The notes under the pieces are model-generated. The model ran no database searches and was not told where the DNA came from. It worked only from the letters and a program-made list of their open reading frames with translations. This document shows positions 27,243 to 36,037 of a stretch of 64,000 nucleotides of DNA, piece by piece; within the stretch, counting starts at the first letter, position 1; every line of letters starts with the position of its first letter. Position numbers and translations under genes: made by a program. The DNA is taken from positions 372,001 through 436,000 of the forward strand of contig NZ_JAHXPQ010000002.1 in NCBI RefSeq assembly GCF_019391655.1. The letters run 5' to 3'. The DNA is from Mucilaginibacter rivuli (GTDB lineage Bacteria > Bacteroidota > Bacteroidia > Sphingobacteriales > Sphingobacteriaceae).

Positions 27243-28337
27243 ATGGAAAACAACGTAAAACAAATACACAGCTTTGGACAGAGCATCTGGCTGGATTTTA
27301 TAGATCGTGAAATTATGGCATCGGGTAAATTACAAAGCCTGATAGATGTTGATGGTGTAAGGGGTGTAACATCAAACCCTGCAATTTTTGAAAAAGCAAT
27401 TACCAGCAGTTCTGATTATAATGCTGATATTAAGGCTGCTGCCGCCAGCTCTAAAACAAACGAAGAGTTGTTTTTTAAATTAGCTATAAAAGATATTCAA
27501 AATGCTTGCGACCTGTTTGCAGGCTTATACAACGAAGCGCCAAAAGGCTCTGATGGTTATGTAAGTTTAGAGGTGTCGCCGTTTTTAGCTTTAGATACCG
27601 AAGGTACAACCAAACAAGCTTTAGAACTTTGGAAAGCTGTTGGCCGTGATAACGTGATGATCAAAATTCCGGGAACACAACCGGGTTTACCGGCCATCCG
27701 CACGGCTATCAGCGAAGGCTTAAATATTAACGTTACTTTATTATTTGGTTTGCCACGTTACGCGGCAGTTGCCGAAGCTTACATAGCCGGTTTAGAAGAC
27801 CGCCTGGCAGCAGGTAAAGCTATAGATAACATATCATCAGTAGCAAGTTTCTTTTTGAGCCGTATTGATGTTGTTGTTGACCCTATTCTTGAAGCAAAAG
27901 CCGAGAAAGAATTAACCGGCGAAGTTGCTATCGCATCAGCTAAAAAAGCATACGAAATTTACAAACAAGTGTTCAGCGGCGAGCGTTGGGAAAAATTAGC
28001 AGCCAAAGGCGCTAAACCACAACGTTTGTTATGGGCAAGTACAGGTAGCAAAAACCCGGCTTTTAAAGACACTAAATATGTTGAGGCTTTAATTGGCCCC
28101 GATACTGTTGATACTGTGCCTTTAGAAACCATTGAAGCTTTCCGCGATCATGGTATTGCTGCAGATACATTGGAGTTGGGTTTAGATAACGCGACAGCGA
28201 TATTAGAAAAAATAAAAACCTTAGGTATTGATATTGATGCCATCACTCAACAATTAGAGGATGAGGGTATCGAAAAATTCAATAAACCTTTCGAAAAACT
28301 ATTGCAAGCGATAGAAGATCAAAAAGCTAAAGTTTAA
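27243..28337 (+). CDS. tal: Transaldolase
   Basis: 364 residues, the long class of transaldolase found in actinobacteria, cyanobacteria and many Bacteroidota. 'GVRGVTSNPAIFEKAI' is signature 1; 'NVMIKIPGTQPGLPAIRTA' carries the Schiff-base Lys (in 'MIKIP'). 'INVTLLFGLPRY' and 'RLLWASTGSKNP' complete the barrel. It transfers dihydroxyacetone units between sedoheptulose-7-P and glyceraldehyde-3-P. It starts 18 nt after rpiB, and the HAD gene starts 6 nt after its stop, so these are co-transcribed. Confidence 0.96.
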   Translation: MENNVKQIHSFGQSIWLDFIDREIMASGKLQSLIDVDGVRGVTSNPAIFEKAITSSSDYNADIKAAAASSKTNEELFFKLAIKDIQNACDLFAGLYNEAPKGSDGYVSLEVSPFLALDTEGTTKQALELWKAVGRDNVMIKIPGTQPGLPAIRTAISEGLNINVTLLFGLPRYAAVAEAYIAGLEDRLAAGKAIDNISSVASFFLSRIDVVVDPILEAKAEKELTGEVAIASAKKAYEIYKQVFSGERWEKLAAKGAKPQRLLWASTGSKNPAFKDTKYVEALIGPDTVDTVPLETIEAFRDHGIAADTLELGLDNATAILEKIKTLGIDIDAITQQLEDEGIEKFNKPFEKLLQAIEDQKAKV

Positions 28338-28343
28338 GCATAC

Positions 28344-28964
28344 ATGAAAGCTACGCCGGTAAAGGTTTTATTTTTTGATGTAGGTGGAGTGCTGCTTAGC
28401 AATGGCTGGGGGCATGAGTCGCGGGTAAAGGCTGCAAAAAAGTTTGGTTTTGATTATGACGAGGTAAATGCTTTGCACAATTTCATATTCAACGTTTATG
28501 AAATTGGCAGTATTACTTTAGATGATTACCTCGACTTTGTAATATTTACCTGTCCGCGCGATTTTACCCGCGAAGATTTTAAAGCCTTTATGTACGATCA
28601 ATCGGTAGAGCTACCCGGAATGTTGAAATGGCTTAAAGCCTGGAAAAAAGATTGTGGTTTCCGCATCATATCCATCAATAACGAAGGTAAAGAACTGAAT
28701 GATTACCGTGTGCAAAAGTTTAAACTTGATGAATGCTTTGATGCATTTATATCATCGTGCGAGGTGAAAATGCGTAAACCCGACCCCGGCATATTTAAAC
28801 TCGCCATGGGTATTGCGCAGGTATCCGAAAAGCAGTGTGTATATTTTGATGACAGGGTAATGTTTGTGAATACAGCAAAAAACCTGGGAATCAATGCGTA
28901 TCAGCATGTGAGTTTTGAGGAAACGAAGGCAATACTGGAGCAATTGAAGGAAGAAAATAGTTAG
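28344..28964 (+). CDS. HAD-superfamily phosphatase inside the pentose-phosphate operon
   Basis: 206 residues. HAD motif I is 'LFFDVGGVLL' (first Asp nucleophile; second catalytic Asp replaced by Gly, as in other class I HADs of the 'FDVGGVL' type). Motif II is 'IISINNEG', motif III Lys lies in 'VKMRKPDPGIF', and motif IV is 'VYFDDRVMFVNTAKNLG'. The helical cap fits the YihX/epoxide-hydrolase N-terminal-like subgroup. It sits 6 nt after tal and upstream of gnd, so a role in sugar-phosphate metabolism or in removing inhibitory side products is likely but inferred. Substrate unknown. Confidence 0.85.
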   Translation: MKATPVKVLFFDVGGVLLSNGWGHESRVKAAKKFGFDYDEVNALHNFIFNVYEIGSITLDDYLDFVIFTCPRDFTREDFKAFMYDQSVELPGMLKWLKAWKKDCGFRIISINNEGKELNDYRVQKFKLDECFDAFISSCEVKMRKPDPGIFKLAMGIAQVSEKQCVYFDDRVMFVNTAKNLGINAYQHVSFEETKAILEQLKEENS

Positions 28965-29062
28965 TTTATTGTTATTAGGTTATTGACTTGTTAGGTTACT
29001 AAGAATAAAATCGGCCTAAGATCAGATAACCAATAACTCAATAACCAACAACATAACAACTC
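28965..29062. repeat. AT-rich inverted repeat between the HAD gene and gnd
   Basis: The left side has ATTAGGTTATTGACTTGTTAG; the right side has ATAACCAATAACTCAATAACC. GGTTATTGA-type words pair in several registers. Its composition resembles the element between tkt and rpiB. There is no ORF. Confidence 0.6.
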
Positions 29063-29069
29063 AAACAAA

Positions 29070-30485
29070 ATGAGCAAATACGATTTTGGAATGATAGGCC
29101 TGGGTACCATGGGCCGCAGCCTGTTATTAAACATGGCTGATCATGGTGTAAACGGTGCCGGCTTTGATAAAGATGCCGCTAAGGGTGCGCAACTTGAAAC
29201 TGATGGAGCAGGAGCCAAAGGAAATGTAAAAGGTTTTAGTGATGTAGAGCCTTTTGTGGCCAGCCTGAACAGCCCTAAAGCTATTATGATGCTGGTACCC
29301 GCCGGTAAAATTGTTGACGAAGTTATAGAAGAACTATTGCCTTTTTTAGATAAAGGTGATATTTTGATAGATGGCGGTAATTCGCATTTTACCGATACTA
29401 ACCGCCGTGTAGATTATTTGGAAGCAAAAGGTTTCCATTTCTTCGGTATGGGTGTATCAGGTGGCGAAGAAGGCGCGCGCCGTGGTCCGAGCATGATGCC
29501 CGGTGGTGATAAAGCCGCTTACAATGTAATGAAACCAATATTAGAAGCCATTGCCGCTAAAATAGACGGTGTGCCTTGTGTAACTTACATTGGCCCGGGA
29601 GCATCAGGCCACTTTGTAAAGATGGTGCATAACGGTATAGAGTATGGTTTAATGCAGCTTATTGCCGAAACTTACGAAGTATTGCGTAATGGCCTGCAAC
29701 TAAGCAATGAAGAGATACACGATGTGTTCGCGAAATGGAACGAAGGCCGCTTGTCGTCATTCCTGATCGAGATCACCCGCGATATATTTACGTACAAAGA
29801 ACCGGGTGCCGACCATTTATTGGTTGATGATATTAAAGATGAAGCACGTGCCAAAGGTACCGGTAAATGGACATCGCAAATAGCTTATGATCTGGAATCG
29901 CCTATCACTGTTATCGATGCTTCGGTATCCATGCGCGATCTGTCTAAATACAAAGCTATCCGCGTTAAAGCTGCAGATCTATATACTCAAAGCGTTGCTT
30001 TAAATGTAGATAAAGAAGCATTCTTAAAATCATTGGAAGAAGCGTTCTTTTTCAGTATGATTATGAGCTATGCCCAGGGCATGTTTATGTTGTCGAGGGC
30101 ATCGGCCGAATATAAATATGATCTGCAATTAGACGAGATAGCGAAAATATGGAGAGGCGGCTGTATCATCCGCTCCAAATTCCTGGAGAATATATACGGA
30201 GCATACGGTAAAAATAAAGCGCTTGAGCATTTATTACTGGATGCAGATGTAGTTGCTTTAGTGCAAGGCGCTACACAAGGTATGCGTACAGTGGTATCAT
30301 CTGCTGTTAGTGCCGGTATTGCTTTGCCATGCTACTCGGCTGCTTTAAGTTATTTTGATAACTTTAAAACGGCTAATATGCCATCTAATCTTACACAAGC
30401 GCAGCGCGATTACTTTGGCGCCCATACTTATGCATTAAATGGCAAAGAAGGGTTTTTCCATACACAATGGATGCCTAAATCTTAA
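29070..30485 (+). CDS. gnd: 6-phosphogluconate dehydrogenase (decarboxylating)
   Basis: 471 residues, standard length for the dimeric enzyme. Rossmann fingerprint 'GMIGLGTMGRSLLLNMADHG'. The signature 'GVSGGEEGARRGPSMMPGG' and 'FVKMVHNGIEYGLMQLIAE' hold substrate and catalytic residues (Lys and Asn of 'KMVHNGIEY'). It oxidises and decarboxylates 6-phosphogluconate to ribulose-5-P. Zwf follows 15 nt downstream. The conserved ending '...GKEGFFHTQW' is complete. Confidence 0.97.
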   Translation: MSKYDFGMIGLGTMGRSLLLNMADHGVNGAGFDKDAAKGAQLETDGAGAKGNVKGFSDVEPFVASLNSPKAIMMLVPAGKIVDEVIEELLPFLDKGDILIDGGNSHFTDTNRRVDYLEAKGFHFFGMGVSGGEEGARRGPSMMPGGDKAAYNVMKPILEAIAAKIDGVPCVTYIGPGASGHFVKMVHNGIEYGLMQLIAETYEVLRNGLQLSNEEIHDVFAKWNEGRLSSFLIEITRDIFTYKEPGADHLLVDDIKDEARAKGTGKWTSQIAYDLESPITVIDASVSMRDLSKYKAIRVKAADLYTQSVALNVDKEAFLKSLEEAFFFSMIMSYAQGMFMLSRASAEYKYDLQLDEIAKIWRGGCIIRSKFLENIYGAYGKNKALEHLLLDADVVALVQGATQGMRTVVSSAVSAGIALPCYSAALSYFDNFKTANMPSNLTQAQRDYFGAHTYALNGKEGFFHTQWMPKS

Positions 30486-30500
30486 TTAAACCTATCACAG

Positions 30501-32024
30501 ATGAAATCGATCATAAAATCACAACCCACCATCTTTGTTATTTTTGGTGGTACCGGCGACTTGAGCCAGCGCAAAATTGGCCCGGCGCTTTATAACTTGT
30601 TTTTAGATGGCTGGATGCCGCAACAATATGCCATTATAGGTACAGGCCGAACCAAGCTTAGTAATGGTGATTTTAGCGAGCGTGTGCTTGATGGTATTAA
30701 CCAGTTTTCGCGCACCGGTAAAGCAAAAAAAGATAAGTGGGATTCTTTTTCAAAACACCTGGCTTACCAGGTATCTGATGTTAACGACTCGGAAACCTAT
30801 AAAGAATTTGGAAAACGTATTGAAGAATACAAAGCAGAGTGGGGGCAAGATCCGTATGTGATCTATTACCTTGCCGTGTCGCCTAATTTCTTCCCTATCA
30901 TCGCTTCCAATATCTCGAAAGCGCATTTGGCAGATAACCCGGAAAGAACCCGTATTGTTATAGAAAAACCTTTCGGGCATGATCTGGAAACTGCCAAAGA
31001 GTTAAATACACTGTTAACCAGTATATACAACGAAAAACAGATATATTGTATTGACCACTATTTGGGTAAAGAAACGGTGCAGAATATTATGGCCTTCCGT
31101 TTTGCCAACTCTATACTGGAGCCAATATGGAACCGCGATAATATTGAACACGTGCAAATATCTGTAACCGAGCAATTGGGTATGGGTGAGCGCGGCGATT
31201 ATTATGATGGCGCAGGTGCTTTGCGCGATATGGTACAGAATCATATTTTGCAGTTGCTTTGCCTTGTGGCGATGGAACCACCTATAAACTTTAGCTCTGA
31301 GGAGTTGCGTAACCGTAAGGTAGAAGTATTGCGTGCTATGCGCCGTTTTTCGGCAGAAGATGTGCGTATGAGCACCGTTCGCGGTCAGTATGGCCGTGGC
31401 TGGATAGAAGGTAAAGAAGTACCGGGCTACCGCGAAGAATCAAAAGTAAAACCCGAATCAAACACCGAAACTTTTGCAGCCATTAAATTTTTTGTTGACA
31501 ACTGGCGCTGGCAAGGCGTGCCGTTTTACCTGCGTACAGGTAAAAGGTTGCACCAATCGTCGTCGGTTATCAGCATCCAGTTTAAGGATGTGCCGCACCG
31601 CGTTTTCCCGCCGGAGGCTACAGAAAGCTGGCAGCAAAACAGGCTCATTATCAGCATTCAGCCTGAAATGAGTATCCGTTTGCAAGTGCAGGCAAAACGC
31701 CCGGGATTGGATATGATATTAAATACTGTTGATATGGTGTTTGATTATAGCGGAACCTATACCAGTGATGCGCCCGAAGCTTACGAAACCTTGTTACTGG
31801 ATACCATGCTTGGCGACCAAACGCTATTTATGCGCGGAGACCAGATAGAAGAAGCCTGGGAATTGATCATGCCAATATTAAAAACATGGGAATCGCGCAA
31901 GAGTATCAACTTTCCTAATTATTCGGCCGACTCATGGGGCCCTGAAAATGCAGAGGCGTTAATTGCCCGCGATGGTTTCCATTGGTTTACCCTGCCTTTA
32001 AATAACGGTAAAAAGAAGAAATAA
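30501..32024 (+). CDS. zwf: Glucose-6-phosphate 1-dehydrogenase
   Basis: 507 residues. N-terminal Rossmann 'IFVIFGGTGDLSQRKIGPALY', then 'RIVIEKPFGHD' and the active-site signature 'IDHYLGKETVQNIMAFRFANS' region with catalytic His/Lys in 'DHYLGKE'. It catalyses the first oxidative step, glucose-6-P to 6-phosphogluconolactone. It follows gnd by 15 nt and is 2 nt before pgl, so the three oxidative-branch genes are together, in reverse order of the pathway. Confidence 0.97.
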   Translation: MKSIIKSQPTIFVIFGGTGDLSQRKIGPALYNLFLDGWMPQQYAIIGTGRTKLSNGDFSERVLDGINQFSRTGKAKKDKWDSFSKHLAYQVSDVNDSETYKEFGKRIEEYKAEWGQDPYVIYYLAVSPNFFPIIASNISKAHLADNPERTRIVIEKPFGHDLETAKELNTLLTSIYNEKQIYCIDHYLGKETVQNIMAFRFANSILEPIWNRDNIEHVQISVTEQLGMGERGDYYDGAGALRDMVQNHILQLLCLVAMEPPINFSSEELRNRKVEVLRAMRRFSAEDVRMSTVRGQYGRGWIEGKEVPGYREESKVKPESNTETFAAIKFFVDNWRWQGVPFYLRTGKRLHQSSSVISIQFKDVPHRVFPPEATESWQQNRLIISIQPEMSIRLQVQAKRPGLDMILNTVDMVFDYSGTYTSDAPEAYETLLLDTMLGDQTLFMRGDQIEEAWELIMPILKTWESRKSINFPNYSADSWGPENAEALIARDGFHWFTLPLNNGKKKK

Positions 32025-32026
32025 TA

Positions 32027-32743
32027 ATGCTGCACATTTTTAATACAACAGACGAAGTATTACATGGCCTGGCTGCTTTTTTTATACAAGCAGCCAATAA
32101 GGCTATTGCCGCTAACGGGCAATTTGTGGTTTCTCTTTCGGGAGGAAGCTCACCTAAAAGCTTGTATGAGCTATTGGCATCAGAAACCTACAAAGATCAG
32201 GTTGATTGGAAAAAGGTTTATTTCTTTTTTGGTGATGAGCGTAATGTACCCGATACCGATAAAGACAGTAATGCCTTAATGGCACAAAAGGCATTGTTTG
32301 AGCCATTAAAAATAGCTTCGGGGCAAGTGTTTAAGGTGGATACATCGTTACCCCCAGCCGAAGCTGCAGATGATTATACAGATACTATCAATCACTTTTT
32401 TAATAATGATGTCGTGAAGTTCGACCTTGTGTTATTAGGGTTAGGAGATAATTCGCATACCGCATCACTATTTCCGCATACGCCGATATTGAATGATAAA
32501 TCAGCGAGTGTAAAGCCTGTTTGGCTTGAAGATCAGCAGGTATACCGCATCAGTTTTACAGCGCCTTTAATTAACCAGGCAACGCATATCGCTTTTTTGG
32601 TTTATGGTGCAGGTAAGGCAGAGGCTGTACATCATATACTAAAAGATCCGGTTAATATCCCGGAATATCCTGCTCAGTTGATCAGGAAAGATGTGGATTG
32701 GTTTTTAGATGAACCTGCCGCATTCATGCTAAATATTGGGTAA
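32027..32743 (+). CDS. pgl: 6-phosphogluconolactonase
   Basis: 238 residues, DevB/SOL-type lactonase. 'FVVSLSGGSSPKSLYELLA' and 'KVYFFFGDERNVPDTDKDSN' are the family signatures; 'FDLVLLGLGDNSHTASLFPHT' holds the proposed catalytic His region. It hydrolyses 6-phosphogluconolactone. It starts 2 nt after zwf and ends the operon; a terminator follows within 16 nt. Confidence 0.95.
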   Translation: MLHIFNTTDEVLHGLAAFFIQAANKAIAANGQFVVSLSGGSSPKSLYELLASETYKDQVDWKKVYFFFGDERNVPDTDKDSNALMAQKALFEPLKIASGQVFKVDTSLPPAEAADDYTDTINHFFNNDVVKFDLVLLGLGDNSHTASLFPHTPILNDKSASVKPVWLEDQQVYRISFTAPLINQATHIAFLVYGAGKAEAVHHILKDPVNIPEYPAQLIRKDVDWFLDEPAAFMLNIG

Positions 32744-32758
32744 TAATATAAATTACAT

Positions 32759-32795
32759 AAAAAAGAGGCTGCCCTTTTGAGGGAGCCTCTTTTTT
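32759..32795 (+). terminator. Rho-independent terminator of the pentose-phosphate operon
   Basis: AGAGGCT-G-CCC pairs with GGG-AGCCTCT (one bulged G), flanked by A6 on the left and T6 on the right. The symmetry of A and T tracts would let it work in both directions. Confidence 0.9.
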
Positions 32796-32864
32796 ATTGC
32801 GCAATGATATATAGATATTCATAACATTAACCTAATCTTACTTTAACAAACTAAATCGCAATTT

Positions 32865-33614
32865 ATGACTAAATTATTTACCAATTTAATTATTATGAGT
32901 ATGTGCGTGGCATTTTTAACGTCATGCAGTACCCTAAAAAACTATGATTTTAAAACCGCTGGAATTGCGGCCACCGACTCGACTTATTTGGTAACCCCGG
33001 AAGGAACACGTGTTAACGCTTCAACTATTGAAGTTAATCCTAATAAGGTTACTGTGGATGGTAAGCCTTATCCGTTAGACGGCATAGCATACATCAAAAC
33101 AAAACAAATGTATTTTGGTGTGCATGATAAGAAGATACTTTTAGGCGAAGTTTATGGTAAAATAAACGTATTGTACCAACTCGTGAGTACACCCACATAT
33201 GGCTCATCCACTCCAAATGCAGCTCCCGGGTCGTTTGGTTATCATAATATGGTAACCGGGCATAACACATCAAAAAAATACTATATCCAAAAAAACGGCT
33301 CGACAATTATTGATAAAATGAGTCCTGGTATAGTGTTGGATTATGTATCAGATAATGAAGAGGCATCCCAAGTGGCTATAGGGGCAAGGAATTGGAAAAG
33401 AGGCTATTTGGCGTCATGGGCTGGGATTGTGGCAGGTACGGTTTATGCATTTAAAAATTTGTTTACCACAGAAACGACTGCGAGTGGTAGTATTAAACCG
33501 GTAAATTTTACAGGCCCGTTTATTGTACTCGGAGCGTCTGTAACGGGTGCCACACTTAGCAGTTATATGTATAATACCCAAATGATGAAAGCTGTTGAGA
33601 TATACAACAGGTAA
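32865..33614 (+). CDS. Uncharacterised lipoprotein
   Basis: 249 residues. The N-terminus 'MCVAFLTSCSTLKNYD' is a lipobox (cut before Cys22). The middle has beta-rich segments ('VTVDGKPYPLDGIAYIKTKQMYFGV') and a Gly/Ser/Tyr-rich stretch ('YGSSTPNAAPGSFGYHN'). Two hydrophobic segments near the C-terminus ('YLASWAGIVAGTVYAF' and 'GPFIVLGASVTGATLSSYMY') could be membrane-inserting or amphipathic hairpins. No family recognised. It is a single gene between two terminators. Confidence 0.7.
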   Translation: MTKLFTNLIIMSMCVAFLTSCSTLKNYDFKTAGIAATDSTYLVTPEGTRVNASTIEVNPNKVTVDGKPYPLDGIAYIKTKQMYFGVHDKKILLGEVYGKINVLYQLVSTPTYGSSTPNAAPGSFGYHNMVTGHNTSKKYYIQKNGSTIIDKMSPGIVLDYVSDNEEASQVAIGARNWKRGYLASWAGIVAGTVYAFKNLFTTETTASGSIKPVNFTGPFIVLGASVTGATLSSYMYNTQMMKAVEIYNR

Positions 33615-33650
33615 AGCGGAATTTATAAATATTGTATTGTTTACCGCTAT

Positions 33651-33682
33651 AAAAGAAGCTATCCGAAAAGGTAGCTTCTTTT
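33651..33682. terminator. Bidirectional terminator between the lipoprotein and ybjQ genes
   Basis: AAAAGAAGCTA pairs perfectly with TAGCTTCTTTT around a 10-nt loop. A-tract and T-tract flank it, so it can end both convergent transcripts. Confidence 0.9.
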
Positions 33683-33704
33683 GTTTTTGGGTAGTATTTA
33701 GATA

Positions 33705-34034
33705 TTATACCTTTTCTACAACTACGGCGGTGCCATAAGCCAATACCTCGGTAATTCCGTTCATTACCTCGTTAGCATCGTATCGCATATTGATCACCGC
33801 GTTTGCACCCAACGATTGGGCATGCTGCATTAATAATTGAAAAGCTTCTTCACGCGCATTTTCGCAAAGTTCAACATATATGGAGAGCCTGCCGCCAAAT
33901 AACGATTGTATGCCACCTGCAAAGTTTCCTACCAGGCTGCGGCTACGCACTGTGATACCACGCACTACACCTAATTGTTTGGTTACTTTATAACCTTCTA
34001 AACTAATACTGGTTGTAATTAATGATCTGTCCAT
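33705..34034 (-). CDS. YbjQ/UPF0145 family protein
   Basis: 109 residues, matching the whole family: 'ITTSISLEGYKVTKQLGVVRGITVRSRS' at the start and 'AREEAFQLLMQHAQSLGANAVINMRYDANE', then 'TEVLAYGTAVVVEKV'. The fold is a pentameric beta-alpha repeat domain sometimes labelled heavy-metal-binding (DUF74); no metal ligand set stands out here. Function unknown. It is monocistronic. Confidence 0.9.
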   Translation of the reverse strand: MDRSLITTSISLEGYKVTKQLGVVRGITVRSRSLVGNFAGGIQSLFGGRLSIYVELCENAREEAFQLLMQHAQSLGANAVINMRYDANEVMNGITEVLAYGTAVVVEKV

Positions 34035-34240
34035 TGCTTTAAGTTTATTTTAGTTTTTAGATTAAATGTAACCATTGTTTGTTACAGTAAATAATGGTCG
34101 GTAAAAGTTTTAAGAGCACTTGCTTTTATTTCTTATCGGCAAACATTACTATTTCACCGACAAAATAGAGGTGTTTACCTAATTCATCTGGTGTAGTTTA
34201 AGCTATTGCGGCATCTTTGTTATATAAAACAACAGCAGCC

Positions 34241-34399
34241 ATGATCGCAAAAATATTGATACTACTGATAATTTTAAGTTGTGTATTTGCCAAATACACT
34301 ATTAACAAACTGCATCGCCAGCACAAGTTTAAACCGGTTACTATCAGGGTTGATTTTTTGAACGGTTTACATTACAATGACCAAAATAATATACAGTAA
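34241..34399 (+). CDS. Small single-helix membrane protein (52 aa)
   Basis: ATG at 34241 gives 52 residues with one N-terminal hydrophobic helix ('MIAKILILLIILSCVFAKY') followed by a basic linker ('KLHRQHKFKP'). It is 2 nt upstream of another tiny membrane-protein ORF. No family recognised. Support comes from clean helix-plus-basic layout and clustering, so confidence is moderate. An in-frame TTG at 34217 is less likely. Confidence 0.5.
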   Translation: MIAKILILLIILSCVFAKYTINKLHRQHKFKPVTIRVDFLNGLHYNDQNNIQ

Positions 34400-34401
34400 T
34401 T

Positions 34402-34503
34402 ATGAATATTGAAACGTTCAGGAACGATAAATTGCCTAAAATGCTAAACTATGTACTGTTTTGTTACTGTGTGATTATTGGCATTATATTGGGTATAGCT
34501 TAA
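34402..34503 (+). CDS. Tiny membrane protein (33 aa)
   Basis: ATG at 34402 to TAA at 34501-34503, starting 2 nt after the previous stop. It has a polar charged N-terminus ('MNIETFRNDKLPKML') and a C-terminal transmembrane helix ('YVLFCYCVIIGIILGIA'). The short spacing suggests translational coupling to the upstream small protein. It could be a spurious ORF, but hydrophobic continuity to the very end argues for coding. Confidence 0.45.
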   Translation: MNIETFRNDKLPKMLNYVLFCYCVIIGIILGIA

Positions 34504-34538
34504 ACAACAACGAAATAAAAACTTAAATCAACTTAGCC

Positions 34539-34730
34539 ATGGAAAACATGAACGCAATACTCGAAAAACTAATGCTTAACCGTACTGCATTATTAATTAA
34601 ACGTTATGATGCTGAATTGAAAGAAATTTTAGATACCGATCTTCAGGCTTACAGAGCATCACATACAAATACCTTACGCAACTCCAGCGACAGCAAACGT
34701 GGCACTAATGGAAGCCGCTTAGTTGCCTGA
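34539..34730 (+). CDS. Small soluble protein (63 aa)
   Basis: 63 residues. An amphipathic helix rich in Leu, Lys and Glu ('AILEKLMLNRTALLIKRYDAELKEILD') is followed by a Ser/Asn/Arg tail ('TNTLRNSSDSKRGTNGS') that looks disordered. It is third in a row of small genes, followed 35 nt later by a good hairpin terminator. No family recognised. Confidence 0.5.
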   Translation: MENMNAILEKLMLNRTALLIKRYDAELKEILDTDLQAYRASHTNTLRNSSDSKRGTNGSRLVA

Positions 34731-34765
34731 TCAATCATATATAAATAAATTTGCCTGTTTAAAAC

Positions 34766-34797
34766 AAAAAGGGTTTCAATAATGGAACTCTTTTTTT
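34766..34797 (+). terminator. Rho-independent terminator of the small-protein cluster
   Basis: AAAAAGGGTTTC pairs with GGAACTCTTTTT over 12 positions with two G-U pairs, loop AATAAT, then more T. Its presence supports a real transcript upstream. Confidence 0.8.
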
Positions 34798-34888
34798 GTT
34801 TAGCGTTATGTTACAATAATGTTTGGTAATGATACGTTGATTGCATTAAAAAGCTATATTTAAAAAAAATATAAAGTAGTTAATTGAT

Positions 34889-35662
34889 ATGCAACTCAAC
34901 CAATCTTATACTAAAATTAAATTTGTTTTTATAGTATGCCTGTGTGTTATGGCGGTAAACGCCAGGCTTTATGCCAAAGCAAACCCTAAAGTGCTTATAT
35001 TTTTTAAAGAGGTAGGAGAGTACCACCATACGGTTACCCCAACCGCTATTAACGCGATCATAAAATTGGGTGAGCAAAACGCTTTTGATGTAGATACTAC
35101 CACCAATGCAGAAAACTTTACCGAAGAAAACCTGAAGCAATACTCGGCAGTTATTTTTTTAAATACCGAAGGCGATGTGTTGGAAGATGATCAGCAGGAA
35201 ATATTTAAAGGCTATATTAATCACGGTGGCGGCTTTGTTGGCATACACTCGGCAACTGATACCGAGTTTGAGTGGAACTGGTATGGCCGTTTGGTAGGTG
35301 CTTATTATAAAAATCATCCGGATGTTCAGGCTGCAACACTTAAAATTGTTGATCCCAACCAATTGTCAACCCAAGGTTTACCGCTGGTATGGAAACGTAC
35401 TGATGAATGGTACAATTTCGGCTGGTATAATGATGATATTAAGTTTTTGGTGGTGATAGAAGAAGGTAGTTATGCCGGGGGGCGTAACGGGGGCGAACAC
35501 CCTATAAGCTGGTACCATAGTTTTGATGGGGGACGTGCTTTTTATACGGCCATGGGCCATACCGAAGAATCGTATGCTGAGCCACTGTTTCTTAAACACA
35601 TATTAGGCGGTATTGAATATGCTATGGGTAAAAAGGCCAATAATCAATCAAACGCGCGGTAA
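34889..35662 (+). CDS. ThuA-like domain protein (secreted)
   Basis: 257 residues. A signal peptide ends around 'NARLYA'. The ThuA/trehalose-utilization-like glutamine-amidotransferase fold is marked by 'KVLIFFKEVGEYHHTVTPTAI', 'YSAVIFLNTEGDVLEDDQQEIFKGYINHGGGFVGIHSATDTE' and 'HPISWYHSFDGGRAFYTAMGHTEESY'. The classical nucleophile Cys is absent, as usual for ThuA-like members. These proteins occur with sugar degradation genes in Bacteroidota; no substrate is proven. It is convergent with, and 6 nt from, the next gene. Confidence 0.87.
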   Translation: MQLNQSYTKIKFVFIVCLCVMAVNARLYAKANPKVLIFFKEVGEYHHTVTPTAINAIIKLGEQNAFDVDTTTNAENFTEENLKQYSAVIFLNTEGDVLEDDQQEIFKGYINHGGGFVGIHSATDTEFEWNWYGRLVGAYYKNHPDVQAATLKIVDPNQLSTQGLPLVWKRTDEWYNFGWYNDDIKFLVVIEEGSYAGGRNGGEHPISWYHSFDGGRAFYTAMGHTEESYAEPLFLKHILGGIEYAMGKKANNQSNAR

Positions 35663-35668
35663 TTCAAC

Positions 35669-35995
35669 TTAAGGCTGTAGTATAGTTTCGATGCTGTTGA
35701 TGCCAAGGTAGCCGGTAATTATATTATCTATCAGGTCTTCTAATGCCAGGCTGTTTACATCATCAATATAATGCTCTGATTTTCCCACCAGAACATCGTT
35801 GCCGTTTATGGTTATCTTATACAAATAAGTCTCGTAAAAATCTGGCTGGCCAATTTCTATCCCATCAGTGGTTTGAGTGATGACAAGATGAATATCCGAC
35901 TTGATTTTATCAGTAAGACCCGCGTTTAGAGATGTGCTGAATAACCGGTATAATTCATCCTGCGATGGCGAAATATTTGTTTTGTAGGTTTTCAT
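35669..35995 (-). CDS. Uncharacterised small protein (108 aa)
   Basis: 108 residues, no signal peptide or membrane helix. Alternating strands 'DIHLVITQTTDGIEIG' and 'YLYKITINGNDVLVGKSEHYIDD' followed by a C-terminal helix ('LALEDLIDNIITGYLG'). No family recognised. It lies 42 nt upstream of the DUF5686 gene on the same strand. Confidence 0.6.
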   Translation of the reverse strand: MKTYKTNISPSQDELYRLFSTSLNAGLTDKIKSDIHLVITQTTDGIEIGQPDFYETYLYKITINGNDVLVGKSEHYIDDVNSLALEDLIDNIITGYLGINSIETILQP

Positions 35996-36037
35996 AATAA
36001 TGTACTAACATTATTTGAAACCATAAGTTTTAAATAA

